Source: Embiotoca jacksoni
Taxonomy: Eukaryota; Chordata; Actinopteri; Embiotocidae
Assembly: GCA_022577435.1 (NCBI GenBank)
Contig: JAKOON010000003.1
Span: forward strand, 6,507,001-6,571,000
Reading direction: 5' to 3'
DNA: 64,000 nucleotides
Each line of letters starts with the position of its first letter. Position 1 is the stretch's first letter. A model generated the notes under the pieces. The model was not told where the DNA came from and ran no database searches. It was given only the letters and a program-made list of their open reading frames with translations. This document shows, piece by piece, positions 36,562 to 50,400 of the stretch. A program made the position numbers and the translations under genes.

Positions 36562-38088
36562 TTTAAGCCGTGGCGCTGTGATGCAGTTTTACATTAGGCT
36601 GAGAAAGTGAGACTTGAAATGCTGTTTTCTGTCTAATTGCAGACACAAAGTGAAGCCACATTGGCCATGTAGTGTATCCCATTTGCTGATGAAGAAATTG
36701 TTCGTAAACACTTAGTTTAAGCCGTGGCGCTGTGATGCAGTTTTATATTAGGCTGAGAAAGTGAGAATTGAAATGCTGTTTTCTGTGTAATTGCAGACAC
36801 AAAGTGACTTGAAGCCACTTTGTCCATGTAGTTTATCCCATTTGCCATAGTACTGATGAAGAAATTTGTTCGTAAACACTTAGTTTAAGCCGTGGCACTG
36901 TAATGTAGTTTTATGCTGTTTTTGAGCTTGTCTCGCTGAGATAAGGCTGTTTTTGAAACATTGTGTTTCCTGTGTAATTGTCCACACAAAATGACTTGAA
37001 ACCGCTTTGCCCATGTAGTGTATCCCATTTGCCAAAGTTCTGAGTATGAAACTTGTTTGTAAACACTTAGTTTGAGCTGTGGCGCTGTGATGCAGTTTTA
37101 CATTAGGCTGAGAAAGTGAGACTTGAAATGCTGTTTTCTGTCTAATTGCAGACACAAAGTGAAGCCACATTGGCCATGTAGTGTATCCCATTTGCTGATG
37201 AAGAAATTGTTCGTAAACACTTAGTTTAAGCCGTGGCGCTGTGATGCAGTTTTATATTAGGCTGAGAAAGTGAGAATTGAAATGTTGTTTTCTGTGTAAT
37301 TGCAGACACAAAGTGACTTGAAACCACTTTGTCCATGTAGTTTATCCCATTTGCCATAGTACTGATGAAGAAATTTGTTCGTAAACACTTAGTTTAAGCC
37401 GTGGCACTGTAATGTAGTTTTATGCTGTTTTTGAGCTTCTCTCGCTGAGATAAGGCTGTTTTTGAAACATTGTGTTTCCTGTGTAATTGTCCACACAAAG
37501 TGACTTGAAACCGCTTTGCCCATGTAGTGTATCCCATTTGCCAAAGTTCTGAGGATGAAACTTGTTTGTAAACACTTAGTTTAAGCCGTGGCGCTGTGAT
37601 GCAGTTTTACATTAGGCTGAGAAAGTGAGACTTAGAATGCTGTTTTCTGTGTAATTGCAGATACAAAGTGAAGCCACATTGGCCATGTAGTGTATCCCAT
37701 TTGCTGATGAAGAAATTGTTCGTAAACACTTAGTTTAAGCCGTGGCGCTGTGATGCAGTTTTATATTAGGCTGAGAAAGTGAGAATTGAAATGCTGTTTT
37801 CTGTGTAATTGCAGACACAAAGTGACTTGAAGCCACTTTGTCCATGTAGTTTATCCCATTTGCCATAGTACTGATGAAGAAATTTGTTCGTAAACACTTA
37901 GTTTAAGCCGTGGCACTGTAATGTAGTTTTATGCTGTTTTTGAGCTTCTCTCGCTGGGATAAGGCTGTTTTTGAAACATTGTGTTTCCTGTGTAATTGTC
38001 CACACAAAGTGACTTGAAACCGCTTTGCCCATGTAGTTTATCCCATTTGCCATAGGTCTGAGTATGAAACTTGTTTGTAAACACTTAG
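36562..38088 (+). repeat. Domain II: three tandem B-C-A trimers (T, 509 bp each)
   Basis: The starts 36562, 37071 and 37580 are 509 bp apart; each has B (154), C (168), A (187). The second and third reappear at 50505 and 51014, offset 13434, sharing TCTGAGGATG near 37548 and GACTTAGAATG near 37630. The A members end in TCTGAG-ATGAAACTTG and carry the weakened dyad arm CGCTTTGC. Confidence 0.86.
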
Positions 38089-39468
38089 TTTAAGCCGTGG
38101 CGCTGTGATGCAGTTTTACATTAGGCTGAGAAAGTGAGACTTGAAATGCTGTTTTCTGTCTAATTGCAGACACAAAGTGAAGCCACATTGGCCATGTAGT
38201 GTATCCCATTTGCTGTTGAAGAAATTTGTTCAGAAACACTGAGTTTAAGCCGTGGCACTGTAATGCAGTTTTATGCTGTTTTTGAGCTTCTCTCGCTGAA
38301 ATAAGGCTGTTTTTGAAACATTGTGTTTCCTGTGAAATTGTCCACACAAAGTGACTTGAAACCGCTTTGCCCATGTAGTGTATCCCATTTGCCAAAGTTC
38401 TGAGTATGAAACTTGTATGTAAACACTTAGTTTAAGCCGTGGCGCTGTGATGCAGTTTTACATTAGGCTGAGAAAGTGAGACTTGAAATGCTGTTTTCTG
38501 TCTAATTGCAGACACAAAGTGAAGCCACATTGGCCATGTAGTGTATCCCATTTGCTGTTGAAGAAATTTGTTCAGAAACACTTAATTTAAGCCGTGGCAC
38601 TGTAATGCAGTTTTATGCTGTTTTTGAGCTTCTCTCGCTGAGATAAGGCTGTTTTTGAAACATTGTGTTTACTGTGAAATTGTCCACACAAAGTGACTTG
38701 AAACCACTTTGTCCATGTAGTTTATCCCATTTGCCATAGAACTGATGAAGAAATTTGTTCGTAAACACTTAATTTAAGCCGTGGCACTGTAATGCAGTTT
38801 TATGATGTTTTTGAGCTTCTCTCGCTGAGATAAGGCTGTTTTTGAAACATTGTGTTTACTGTGAAATTGTCCACACAAAGTGACTTGAAGCCACTTTGTC
38901 CATGTAGTTTATCCCATTTGCCATAGCACTGATGAAGAAATTTGTTCGTAAACACTTAGTTTAAGCCGTGGCGCTGTGATGCTGTTTTACATTAGGCTGA
39001 GAAAGTGAGACTTAAAATGCTGTTTTCTGTGTAATTGCAGATACAAAGTGAAGCCACATTGGCCATGTAGTGTATCCCATTTACTGATGAAGAAATTGTT
39101 CGTAAACACTTAGTTTAAGCCGTGGCACTGTAATGCAGTTTTACGCTGTTTTTGAGATTCTCTCGCTGAGATAAGGCTGTTTTTGAAACATTGTGTTTCC
39201 TGTGTAATTGTCCACACAAAGTGACTTGACACCGCTTTGCCCATGTAGTGTATCCCATTTGCCAAAGTTCTGAATATGAAACTTGTTTGTAAACACTTAG
39301 TTTAAGCCGTGGCGGTGTGATGCAGTTTTATATTAGGCTGAGAAAGTGAGAATTGAAATGCTGTTTTCTGTGTAATTGCAGACACAAAGTGATTTGAAGC
39401 CACTTTGTCCATGTAGTTTATCCCATTTGCCATAGTACTGATGAAGAAATTTGTTCGTAAACACTTAG
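36884..39468 (+). repeat. Segment duplicated at offset 13,434 (partner 50318-52902)
   Basis: Monomer starts 36884, 37071, 37225, 37393, 37580, 37734, 37902, 38089, 38244, 38431, 38586, 38773, 38960, 39114 and 39301 all recur at plus 13434, with shared markers TCTGAGGATG and GACTTAGAATG. The match is looser than the 12,276-bp pair: the first A has GAGCTTGTCTC here and GAGATTATCTC in the partner. The two segments bracket the Q-U-T expansions of domain II. Confidence 0.8.
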
Positions 39469-40847
39469 TTTAAGCCGTGGCGCTGTGATGCAGTTTTACA
39501 TTAGGCTGAGTAAGTGAGACTTGAAATGCTGTTTTCTGTCTAATTGCAGACACAAAGTGAAGCCACATTGTCCATGTAGTGTATCCCATTTGCTGTTGAA
39601 GAAATTTGTTCAGAAACACTTAATTTAAGCCGTGGCACTGTAATGCAGTTTTATGCTGTTTTTGAGCTTCTCTCGCTGAGATAAGGCTGTTTTTGAAACA
39701 TTGTGTTTACTGTGAAATTGTCCACACAAAGTGACTTGAAACCACTTTGTCCATGTAGTTTATCCCATTTGCCATAGAACTGATGAAGAAATTTGTTCGT
39801 AAACACGTAATTTAAGCCGTGGCACTGTAATGCAGTTTTATGCTGTTTTTGAGCTTCTCTCGCTGAGATAAGGCTGTTTTTGAAACATTGTGTTTACTGT
39901 GAAATTGTCCACACAAAGTGACTTGAAGCCACTTTGTCCATGTAGTTTATCCCATTTGCCATAGCACTGATGAAGAAATTTGTTCGTAAACACTTAGTTT
40001 AAGCCGTGGCGCTGTGATGCTGTTTTACATTAGGCTGAGAAAGTGAGACTTAAAATGCTGTTTTCTGTGTAATTGCAGATACAAAGTGAAGCCACATTGG
40101 CCATGTAGTGTATCCCATTTACTGATGAAGAAATTGTTCGTAAACACTTAGTTTAAGCCGTGGCACTGTAATGCAGTTTTACGCTGTTTTTGAGATTATC
40201 TCGCTGAGATAAGGCTGTTTTTGAAACATTGTGTTTCCTGTGTAATTGTCCACACAAAGTCACTTGACACCGCTTTGCCCATGTAGTGTATCCCATTTGC
40301 CAAAGTTCTGAGTATGAAACTTGTTTGTAAACACTTAGTTTGAGCTGTGGCGCTGTGATGCAGTTTTACATTAGGCTGAGAAAGTGAGACTTGAAATGCT
40401 GTTTTCTGTCTAATTGCAGACACAAAGTGAAGCCACATTGGCCATGTAGTGTATCCCATTTGCTGATGAAGAAATTGTTCGTAAACACTTAGTTTAAGCC
40501 GTGGCGCTGTGATGCAGTTTTATATTAGGCTGAGAAAGTGAGAATTGAAATGTTGTTTTCTGTGTAATTGCAGACACAAAGTGACTTGAAACCACTTTGT
40601 CCATGTAGTTTATCCCATTTGCCATAGTACTGATGAAGAAATTTGTTCGTAAACACTTAGTTTAAGCCGTGGCACTGTAATGTAGTTTTATGCTGTTTTT
40701 GAGCTTCTCTCGCTGAGATAAGGCTGTTTTTGAAACATTGTGTTTCCTGTGTAATTGTCCACACAAAGTGACTTGAAACCGCTTTGCCCATGTAGTTTAT
40801 CCCATTTGCCATAGGTCTGAGTATGAAACTTGTTTGTAAACACTTAG
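38089..40847 (+). repeat. Domain II unit P-Q-U-T (2759 bp, 16 monomers)
   Basis: P is B (38089) and A (38244). Q is B A A B A C (38431-39468, 1038 bp). U is B A A B A (39469-40338, 870 bp), which is Q without C. T is B C A (40339-40847, 509 bp). U is marked by GAGTAAGTG, CACGTAATTT and GATTATCTC; Q is marked by TATGATG and GCGGTGTG. The part from 38089 to about 39460 matches 51523-52894 at offset 13434. Confidence 0.87.
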
Positions 40848-43607
40848 TTTAAGCCGTGGCGCTGTGATGCAGTTTTACATTAGGCTGAGAAAGTGAGACT
40901 TGAAATGCTGTTTTCTGTCTAATTGCAGACACAAAGTGAAGCCACATTGGCCATGTAGTGTATCCCATTTGCTGTTGAAGAAATTTGTTCAGAAACACTG
41001 AGTTTAAGCCGTGGCACTCTAATGCAGTTTTATGCTGTTTTTGAGCTTCTCTCGCTGAGATAAGGCTGTTTTTGAAACATTGTGTTTCCTGTGAAATTGT
41101 CCACACAAAGTGACTTGAAACCGCTTTGCCCATGTAGTGTATCCCATTTGCCAAAGTTCTGAGTATGAAACTTGTATGTAAACACTTAGTTTAAGCCGTG
41201 GCGCTGTGATGCAGTTTTACATTAGGCTGAGAAAGTGAGACTTGAAATGCTGTTTTCTGTCTAATTGCAGACACAAAGTGAAGCCACATTGGCCATGTAG
41301 TGTATCCCATTTGCTGTTGAAGAAATTTGTTCAGAAACACTTAATTTAAGCCGTGGCACTGTAATGCAGTTTTATGCTGTTTTTGAGCTTCTCTCGCTGA
41401 GATAAGGCTGTTTTTGAAACATTGTGTTTACTGTGAAATTGTCCACACAAAGTGACTTGAAACCACTTTGTCCATGTAGTTTATCCCATTTGCCATAGAA
41501 CTGATGAAGAAATTTGTTCGTAAACACTTAATTTAAGCCGTGGCACTGTAATGCAGTTTTATGATGTTTTTGAGCTTCTCTCGCTGAGATAAGGCTGTTT
41601 TTGAAACATTGTGTTTACTGTGAAATTGTCCACATAAAGTGACTTGAAGCCACTTTGTCCATGTAGTTTATCCCATTTGCCATAGCACTGATGAAGAAAT
41701 TTGTTCGTAAACACTTAGTTTAAGCCGTGGCGCTGTGATGCTGTTTTACATTAGGCTGAGAAAGTGAGACTTAAAATGCTGTTTTCTGTGTAATTGCAGA
41801 TACAAAGTGAAGCCACATTGGCCATGTAGTGTATCCCATTTACTGATGAAGAAATTGTTCGTAAACACTTAGTTTAAGCCGTGGCACTGTAATGCAGTTT
41901 TACGCTGTTTTTGAGATTCTCTCGCTGAGATAAGGCTGTTTTTGAAACATTGTGTTTCCTGTGTAATTGTCCACACAAAGTGACTTGACACCGCTTTGCC
42001 CATGTAGTGTATCCCATTTGCCAAAGTTCTGAATATGAAACTTGTTTGTAAACACTTAGTTTAAGCCGTGGCGGTGTGATGCAGTTTTATATTAGGCTGA
42101 GAAAGTGAGATTTGAAATGCTGTTTTCTGTGTAATTGCAGACACAAAGTGATTTGAAGCCACTTTGTCCATGTAGTTTATCCCATTTGCCATAGTACTGA
42201 TTAAGAAATTTGTTCGTAAACACTTAGTTTAAGCCGTGGCGCTGTGATGCAGTTTTACATTAGGCTGAGAAAGTGAGACTTGAAATGCTGTTTTCTGTCT
42301 AATTGCAGACACAAAGTGAAGCCACATTGGCCATGTAGTGTATCCCATTTGCTGTTGAAGAAATTTGTTCAGAAACACTTAATTTAAGCCGTGGCACTGT
42401 AATGCAGTTTTATGCTGTTTTTGAGCTTCTCTCGCTGAGATAAGGCTGTTTTTGAAACATTGTGTTTACTGTGAAATTGTCCACACAAAGTGACTTGAAA
42501 CCACTTTGTCCATGTAGTTTATCCCATTTGCCATAGAACTGATGAAGAAATTTGTTCGTAAACACTTAATTTAAGCCGTGGCACTGTAATGCAGTTTTAT
42601 GATGTTTTTGAGCTTCTCTCGCTGAGATAAGGCTGTTTTTGAAACATTGTGTTTACTGTGAAATTGTCCACACAAAGTGACTTGAAGCCACTTTGTCCAT
42701 GTAGTTTATCCCATTTGCCATAGCACTGATGAAGACATTTGTTCGTAAACACTTAGTTTAAGCCGTGGCGCTGTGATGCTGTTTTACATTAGGCTGAGAA
42801 AGTGAGACTTAAAATGCTGTTTTCTGTGTAATTGCAGATACAAAGTGAAGCCACATTGGCCATGTAGTGTATCCCATTTACTGATGAAGAAATTGTTCGT
42901 AAACACTTAGTTTAAGCCGTGGCACTGTAATGCAGTTTTACGCTGTTTTTGAGATTCTCTCGCTGAGATAAGGCTGTTTTTGAAACATTGTGTTTCCTGT
43001 GTAATTGTCCACACAAAGTGACTTGACACCGCTTTGCCCATGTAGTGTATCCCATTTGCCAAAGTTCTGAATATGAAACTTGTTTGTAAACACTTAGTTT
43101 AAGCCGTGGCGGTGTGATGCAGTTTTATATTAGGCTGAGAAAGTGAGAATTGAAATGCTGTTTTCTGTGTAATTGCAGACACAAAGTGATTTGAAGCCAC
43201 TTTGTCCATGTAGTTTATCCCATTTGCCATAGTACTGATGAAGAAATTTGTTCGTAAACACTTAGTTTAAGCCGTGGCGCTGTGATGCAGTTTTACATTA
43301 GGCTGAGTAAGTGAGACTTGAAATGCTGTTTTCTGTCTAATTGCAGACACAAAGTGAAGCCACATTGTCAATGTAGTGTATCCCATTTGCTGTTGAAGAA
43401 ATTTGTTCAGAAACACTTAATTTAAGCCGTGGCACTGTAATGCAGTTTTATGCTGTTTTTGAGCTTCTCTCGCTGGGATAAGGCTGTTTTTGAAACATTG
43501 TGTTTCCTGTGTAATTGTCCACACAAAGTGACTTGAAACCGCTTTGCCCATGTAGTTTATCCCATTTGCCATAGGTCTGAGTATGAAACTTGTTTGTAAA
43601 CACTTAG
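40848..43607 (+). repeat. Domain II unit P-Q-Q with a truncated end (2760 bp, 16 monomers)
   Basis: P (40848-41189) is followed by two 1038-bp Q hexamers (41190, 42228), then B (43266) and A (43421). The last A begins like the A of U (CACTTAATTT, GCAGTTTTATG) but switches at GCTGGGATAAGG to the A end found at the end of T (CATAGGTCTGAG). U and T are thus fused with about 1037 bp missing. The length equals the previous unit to within one base although the content differs. Confidence 0.86.
41190..43265 (+). repeat. Tandem pair of the 1038-bp hexamer Q (representative)
   Basis: The pattern B A A B A C recurs at 38431, 41190, 42228, 43950, 44988, 48597 and 51865, and in shortened form at 47746. 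Tandem neighbours are exactly 1038 bp apart. C is the GCGGTGTG form with GTGATTTGAAGCC. Small private changes distinguish copies, such as CATAAAGTG near 41634 and GAAGACATTTG near 42734. Confidence 0.88.
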
Positions 43608-46600
43608 TTTAAGCCGTGGCGCTGTGATGCAGTTTTACATTAGGCTGAGAAAGTGAGACTTGAAATGCTGTTTTCTGTCTAATTGCAGACACAAAGTGAA
43701 GCCACATTGGCCATGTAGTGTATCCCATTTGCTGTTGAAGAAATTTGTTCAGAAACACTGAGTTTAAGCCGTGGCACTGTAATGCAGTTTTATGCTGTTT
43801 TTGAGCTTCTCTCGCTGAGATAAGGCTGTTTTTGAAACATTGTGTTTCCTGTGAAATTGTCCACACAAAGTGACTTGAAACCGCTTTGCCCATGTAGTGT
43901 ATCCCATTTGCCAAAGTTCTGAGTATGAAACTTGTATGTAAACACTTAGTTTAAGCCGTGGCGCTGTGATGCAGTTTTACATTAGGCTGAGAAAGTGAGA
44001 CTTGAAATGCTGTTTTCTGTCTAATTGCAGACACAAAGTGAAGCCACATTGGCCATGTAGTGTATCCCATTTGCTGTTGAAGAAATTTGTTCAGAAACAC
44101 TTAATTTAAGCCGTGGCACTGTAATGCAGTTTTATGCTGTTTTTGAGCTTCTCTCGCTGAGATAAGGCTGTTTTTGAAACATTGTGTTTACTGTGAAATT
44201 GTCCACACAAAGTGACTTGAAACCACTTTGTCCATGTAGTTTATCCCATTTGCCATAGAACTGATGAAGAAATTTGTTCGTAAACACTTAATTTAAGCCG
44301 TGGCACTGTAATGCAGTTTTATGATGTTTTTGAGCTTCTCTCGCTGAGATAAGGCTGTTTTTGAAACATTGTGTTTACTGTGAAATTGTCCACACAAAGT
44401 GACTTGAAGCCACTTTGTCCATGTAGTTTATCCCATTTGCCATAGCACTGATGAAGAAATTTGTTCGTAAACACTTAGTTTAAGCCGTGGCGCTGTGATG
44501 CTGTTTTACATTAGGCTGAGAAAGTGAGACTTAAAATGCTGTTTTCTGTGTAATTGCAGATACAAAGTGAAGCCACATTGGCCATGTAGTGTATCCCATT
44601 TACTGATGAAGAAATTGTTCGTAAACACTTAGTTTAAGCCGTGGCACTGTAATGCAGTTTTACGCTGTTTTTGAGATTCTCTCGCTGAGATAAGGCTGTT
44701 TTTGAAACATTGTGTTTCCTGTGTAATTGTCCACACAAAGTGACTTGACACCGCTTTGCCCATGTAGTGTATCCCATTTGCCAAAGTTCTGAATATGAAA
44801 CTTGTTTGTAAACACTTAGTTTAAGCCGTGGCGGTGTGATGCAGTTTTATATTAGGCTGAGAAAGTGAGAATTGAAATGCTGTTTTCTGTGTAATTGCAG
44901 ACACAAAGTGATTTGAAGCCACTTTGTCCATGTAGTTTATCCCATTTGCCATAGTACTGATTAAGAAATTTGTTCGTAAACACTTAGTTTAAGCCGTGGC
45001 GCTGTGATGCAGTTTTACATTAGGCTGAGAAAGTGAGACTTGAAATGCTGTTTTCTGTCTAATTGCAGACACAAAGTGAAGCCACATTGGCCATGTAGTG
45101 TATCCCATTTGCTGTTGAAGAAATTTGTTCAGAAACACTTAATTTAAGCCGTGGCACTGTAATGCAGTTTTATGCTGTTTTTGAGCTTCTCTCGCTGAGA
45201 TAAGGCTGTTTTTGAAACATTGTGTTTACTGTGAAATTGTCCACACAAAGTGACTTGAAACCACTTTGTCCATGTAGTTTATCCCATTTGCCATAGAACT
45301 GATGAAGAAATTTGTTCGTAAACACTTAATTTAAGCCGTGGCACTGTAATGCAGTTTTATGATGTTTTTGAGCTTCTCTCGCTGAGATAAGGCTGTTTTT
45401 GAAACATTGTGTTTACTGTGAAATTGTCCACACAAAGTGACTTGAAGCCACTTTGTCCATGTAGTTTATCCCATTTGCCATAGCACTGATGAAGAAATTT
45501 GTTCGTAAACACTTAGTTTAAGCCGTGGCGCTGTGATGCTGTTTTACATTAGGCTGAGAAAGTGAGACTTAAAATGCTGTTTTCTGTGTAATTGCAGATA
45601 CAAAGTGAAGCCACATTGGCCATGTAGTGTATCCCATTTACTGATGAAGAAATTGTTCGTAAACACTTAGTTTAAGCCGTGGCACTGTAATGCAGTTTTA
45701 CGCTGTTTTTGAGATTCTCTCGCTGAGATAAGGCTGTTTTTGAAACATTGTGTTTCCTGTGTAATTGTCCACACAAAGTGACTTGAAACCACTTTGTCCA
45801 TGTAGTTTATCCCATTTGCCAAAGTTCTGAATATGAAACTTGTTTGTAAACACTTAGTTTAAGCCGTGGCGGTGTGATGCAGTTTTATATTAGGCTGAGA
45901 AAGTGAGAATTGAAATGCTGTTTTCTGTGTAATTGCAGACACAAAGTGATTTGAAGCCACTTTGTCCATGTAGTTTATCCCATTTGCCATAGTACTGATG
46001 AAGAAATTTGTTCGTAAACACTTAGTTTAAGCCGTGGCGCTGTGATGCAGTTTTACATTAGGCTGAGTAAGTGAGACTTGAAATGCTGTTTTCTGTCTAA
46101 TTGCAGACACAAAGTGAAGCCACATTGTCCATGTAGTGTATCCCATTTGCTGTTGAAGAAATTTGTTCAGAAACACTTAATTTAAGCCGTGGCACTGTAA
46201 TGCAGTTTTATGCTGTTTTTGAGCTTCTCTCGCTGAGATAAGGCTGTTTTTGAAACATTGTGTTTACTGTGAAATTGTCCACACAAAGTGACTTGAAACC
46301 ACTTTGTCCATGTAGTTTATCCCATTTGCCATAGAACTGATGAAGAAATTTGTTCGTAAACACGTAATTTAAGCCGTGGCACTGTAATGCAGTTTTATGC
46401 TGTTTTTGAGCTTCTCTCGCTGAGATAAGGCTGTTTTTGAAACATTGTGTTTACTGTGAAATTGTCCACACAAAGTGACTTGAAGCCACTTTGTCCATGT
46501 AGTTTATCCCATTTGCCATAGCACTGATGAAGAAATTTGTTCGTAAACACTTAGTTTAAGCCGTGGCGCTGTGATGCTGTTTTACATTAGGCTGAGAAAG

Positions 46601-47404
46601 TGAGACTTAAAATGCTGTTTTCTGTGTAATTGCAGATACAAAGTGAAGCCACATTGGCCATGTAGTGTATCCCATTTACTGATGAAGAAATTGTTCGTAA
46701 ACACTTAGTTTAAGCCGTGGCACTGTAATGCAGTTTTACGCTGTTTTTGAGATTATCTCGCTGAGATAAGGCTGTTTTTGAAACATTGTGTTTCCTGTGT
46801 AATTGTCCACACAAAGTCACTTGACACCGCTTTGCCCATGTAGTGTATCCCATTTGCCAAAGTTCTGAGTATGAAACTTGTTTGTAAACACTTAGTTTGA
46901 GCTGTGGCGCTGTGATGCAGTTTTACATTAGGCTGAGAAAGTGAGACTTGAAATGCTGTTTTCTGTCTAATTGCAGACACAAAGTGAAGCCACATTGGCC
47001 ATGTAGTGTATCCCATTTGCTGATGAAGAAATTGTTCGTAAACACTTAGTTTAAGCCGTGGCGCTGTGATGCAGTTTTATATTAGGCTGAGAAAGTGAGA
47101 ATTGAAATGTTGTTTTCTGTGTAATTGCAGACACAAAGTGACTTGAAACCACTTTGTCCATGTAGTTTATCCCATTTGCCATAGTACTGATGAAGAAATT
47201 TGTTCGTAAACACTTAGTTTAAGCCGTGGCACTGTAATGTAGTTTTATGCTGTTTTTGAGCTTCTCTCGCTGAGATAAGGCTGTTTTTGAAACATTGTGT
47301 TTCCTGTGTAATTGTCCACACAAAGTGACTTGAAACCGCTTTGCCCATGTAGTTTATCCCATTTGCCATAGGTCTGAGTATGAAACTTGTTTGTAAACAC
47401 TTAG
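43608..47404 (+). repeat. Domain II unit P-Q-Q-U-T (3797 bp, 22 monomers)
   Basis: P (43608) is followed by Q at 43950 and 44988 (1038 bp apart), U (46026) and T (46896). It has the most complete set of modules. The last A of the second Q (45671) has an intact dyad arm CACTTTGT and GTTTATCCC before CCAAAGTTCTGAATATG, where other copies have CGCTTTGC and GTGTATCCC. That suggests a short gene-conversion tract from another A subtype. Confidence 0.87.
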
Positions 47405-50400
47405 TTTAAGCCGTGGCGCTGTGATGCAGTTTTACATTAGGCTGAGAAAGTGAGACTTGAAATGCTGTTTTCTGTCTAATTGCAGACACAAAGTGAAGCC
47501 ACATTGGCCATGTAGTGTATCCCATTTGCTGTTGAAGAAATTTGTTCAGAAACACTGAGTTTAACCGTGGCACTGTAATGCAGTTTTATGCTGTTTTTGA
47601 GCTTCTCTCGCTGAGATAAGGCTGTTTTTGAAACATTGTGTTTCCTGTGAAATTGTCCACACAAAGTGACTTGAAACCGCTTTGCCCATGTAGTGTATCC
47701 CATTTGCCAAAGTTCTGAGTATGAAACTTGTATGTAAACACTTAGTTTAAGCCGTGGCGCTGTGATGCAGTTTTACATTAGGCTGAGAAAGTGAGACTTG
47801 AAATGCTGTTTTCTGTCTAATTGCAGACACAAAGTGAAGCCACATTGGCCATGTAGTGTATCCCATTTGCTGTTGAAGAAATTTGTTCAGAAACACTTAA
47901 TTTAAGCCGTGGCACTGTAATGCAGTTTTATGCTGTTTTTGAGCTTCTCTCGCTGAGATAAGGCTGTTTTTGAAACATTGTGTTTACTGTGAAATTGTCC
48001 ACACAAAGTGACTTGAAACCACTTTGTCCATGTAGTTTATCCCATTTGCCATAGAACTGATGAAGAAATTTGTTCGTAAACACTTAGTTTAAGCCGTGGC
48101 GCTGTGATGCTGTTTTACATTAGGCTGAGAAAGTGAGACTTAAAATGCTGTTTTCTGTGTAATTGCAGATACAAAGTGAAGCCACATTGGCCATGTAGTG
48201 TATCCCATTTACTGATGAAGAAATTGTTCGTAAACACTTAGTTTAAGCCGTGGCACTGTAATGCAGTTTTACGCTGTTTTTGAGATTCTCTCGCTGAGAT
48301 AAGGCTGTTTTTGAAACATTGTGTTTCCTGTGTAATTGTCCACACAAAGTGACTTGACACCGCTTTGCCCATGTAGTGTATCCCATTTGCCAAAGTTCTG
48401 AACATGAAACTTGTTTGTAAACACTTAGTTTAAGCCGTGGCGGTGTGATGCAGTTTTATATTAGGCTGAGAAAGTGAGAATTGAAATGCTGTTTTCTGTG
48501 TAATTGCAGACACAAAGTGATTTGAAGCCACTTTGTCCATGTAGTTTATCCCATTTGCCATAGTACTGATTAAGAAATTTGTTCGTAAACACTTAGTTTA
48601 AGCCGTGGCGCTGTGATGCAGTTTTACATTAGGCTGAGAAAGTGAGACTTGAAATGCTGTTTTCTGTCTAATTGCAGACACAAAGTGAAGCCACATTGGC
48701 CATGTAGTGTATCCCATTTGCTGTTGAAGAAATTTGTTCAGAAACACTTAATTTAAGCCGTGGCACTGTAATGCAGTTTTATGCTGTTTTTGAGCTTCTC
48801 TCGCTGAGATAAGGCTGTTTTTGAAACATTGTGTTTACTGTGAAATTGTCCACACAAAGTGACTTGAAACCACTTTGTCCATGTAGTTTATCCCATTTGC
48901 CATAGAACTGATGAAGAAATTTGTTCGTAAACACTTAATTTAAGCCGTGGCACTGTAATGCAGTTTTATGATGTTTTTGAGCTTCTCTCGCTGAGATAAG
49001 GCTGTTTTTGAAACATTGTGTTTACTGTGAAATTGTCCACACAAAGTGACTTGAAGCCACTTTGTCCATGTAGTTTATCCCATTTGCCATAGCACTGATG
49101 AAGAAATTTGTTCGTAAACACTTAGTTTAAGCCGTGGCGCTGTGATGCTGTTTTACATTAGGCTGAGAAAGTGAGACTTAAAATGCTGTTTTCTGTGTAA
49201 TTGCAGATACAAAGTGAAGCCACATTGGCCATGTAGTGTATCCCATTTACTGATGAAGAAATTGTTCGTAAACACTTAGTTTAAGCCGTGGCACTGTAAT
49301 GCAGTTTTACGCTGTTTTTGAGATTCTCTCGCTGAGATAAGGCTGTTTTTGAAACATTGTGTTTCCTGTGTAATTGTCCACACAAAGTGACTTGACACCG
49401 CTTTGCCCATGTAGTGTATCCCATTTGCCAAAGTTCTGAATATGAAACTTGTTTGTAAACACTTAGTTTAAGCCGTGGCGGTGTGATGCAGTTTTATATT
49501 AGGCTGAGAAAGTGAGAATTGAAATGCTGTTTTCTGTGTAATTGCAGACACAAAGTGATTTGAAGCCACTTTGTCCATGTAGTTTATCCCATTTGCCATA
49601 GTACTGATGAAGAAATTTGTTCGTAAACACTTAGTTTAAGCCGTGGCGCTGTGATGCAGTTTTACATTAGGCTGAGTAAGTGAGACTTGAAATGCTGTTT
49701 TCTGTCTAATTGCAGACACAAAGTGAAGCCACATTGTCCATGTAGTGTATCCCATTTGCTGTTGAAGAAATTTGTTCAGAAACACTTAATTTAAGCCGTG
49801 GCACTGTAATGCAGTTTTATGCTGTTTTTGAGCTTCTCTCGCTGAGATAAGGCTGTTTTTGAAACATTGTGTTTACTGTGAAATTGTCCACACAAAGTGA
49901 CTTGAAACCACTTTGTCCATGTAGTTTATCCCATTTGCCATAGAACTGATGAAGAAATTTGTTCGTAAACACGTAATTTAAGCCGTGGCACTGTAATGCA
50001 GTTTTATGCTGTTTTTGAGCTTCTCTCGCTGAGATAAGGCTGTTTTTGAAACATTGTGTTTACTGTGAAATTGTCCACACAAAGTGACTTGAAGCCACTT
50101 TGTCCATGTAGTTTATCCCATTTGCCATAGCACTGATGAAGAAATTTGTTCGTAAACACTTAGTTTAAGCCGTGGCGCTGTGATGCTGTTTTACATTAGG
50201 CTGAGAAAGTGAGACTTAAAATGCTGTTTTCTGTGTAATTGCAGATACAAAGTGAAGCCACATTGGCCATGTAGTGTATCCCATTTACTGATGAAGAAAT
50301 TGTTCGTAAACACTTAGTTTAAGCCGTGGCACTGTAATGCAGTTTTACGCTGTTTTTGAGATTATCTCGCTGAGATAAGGCTGTTTTTGAAACATTGTGT

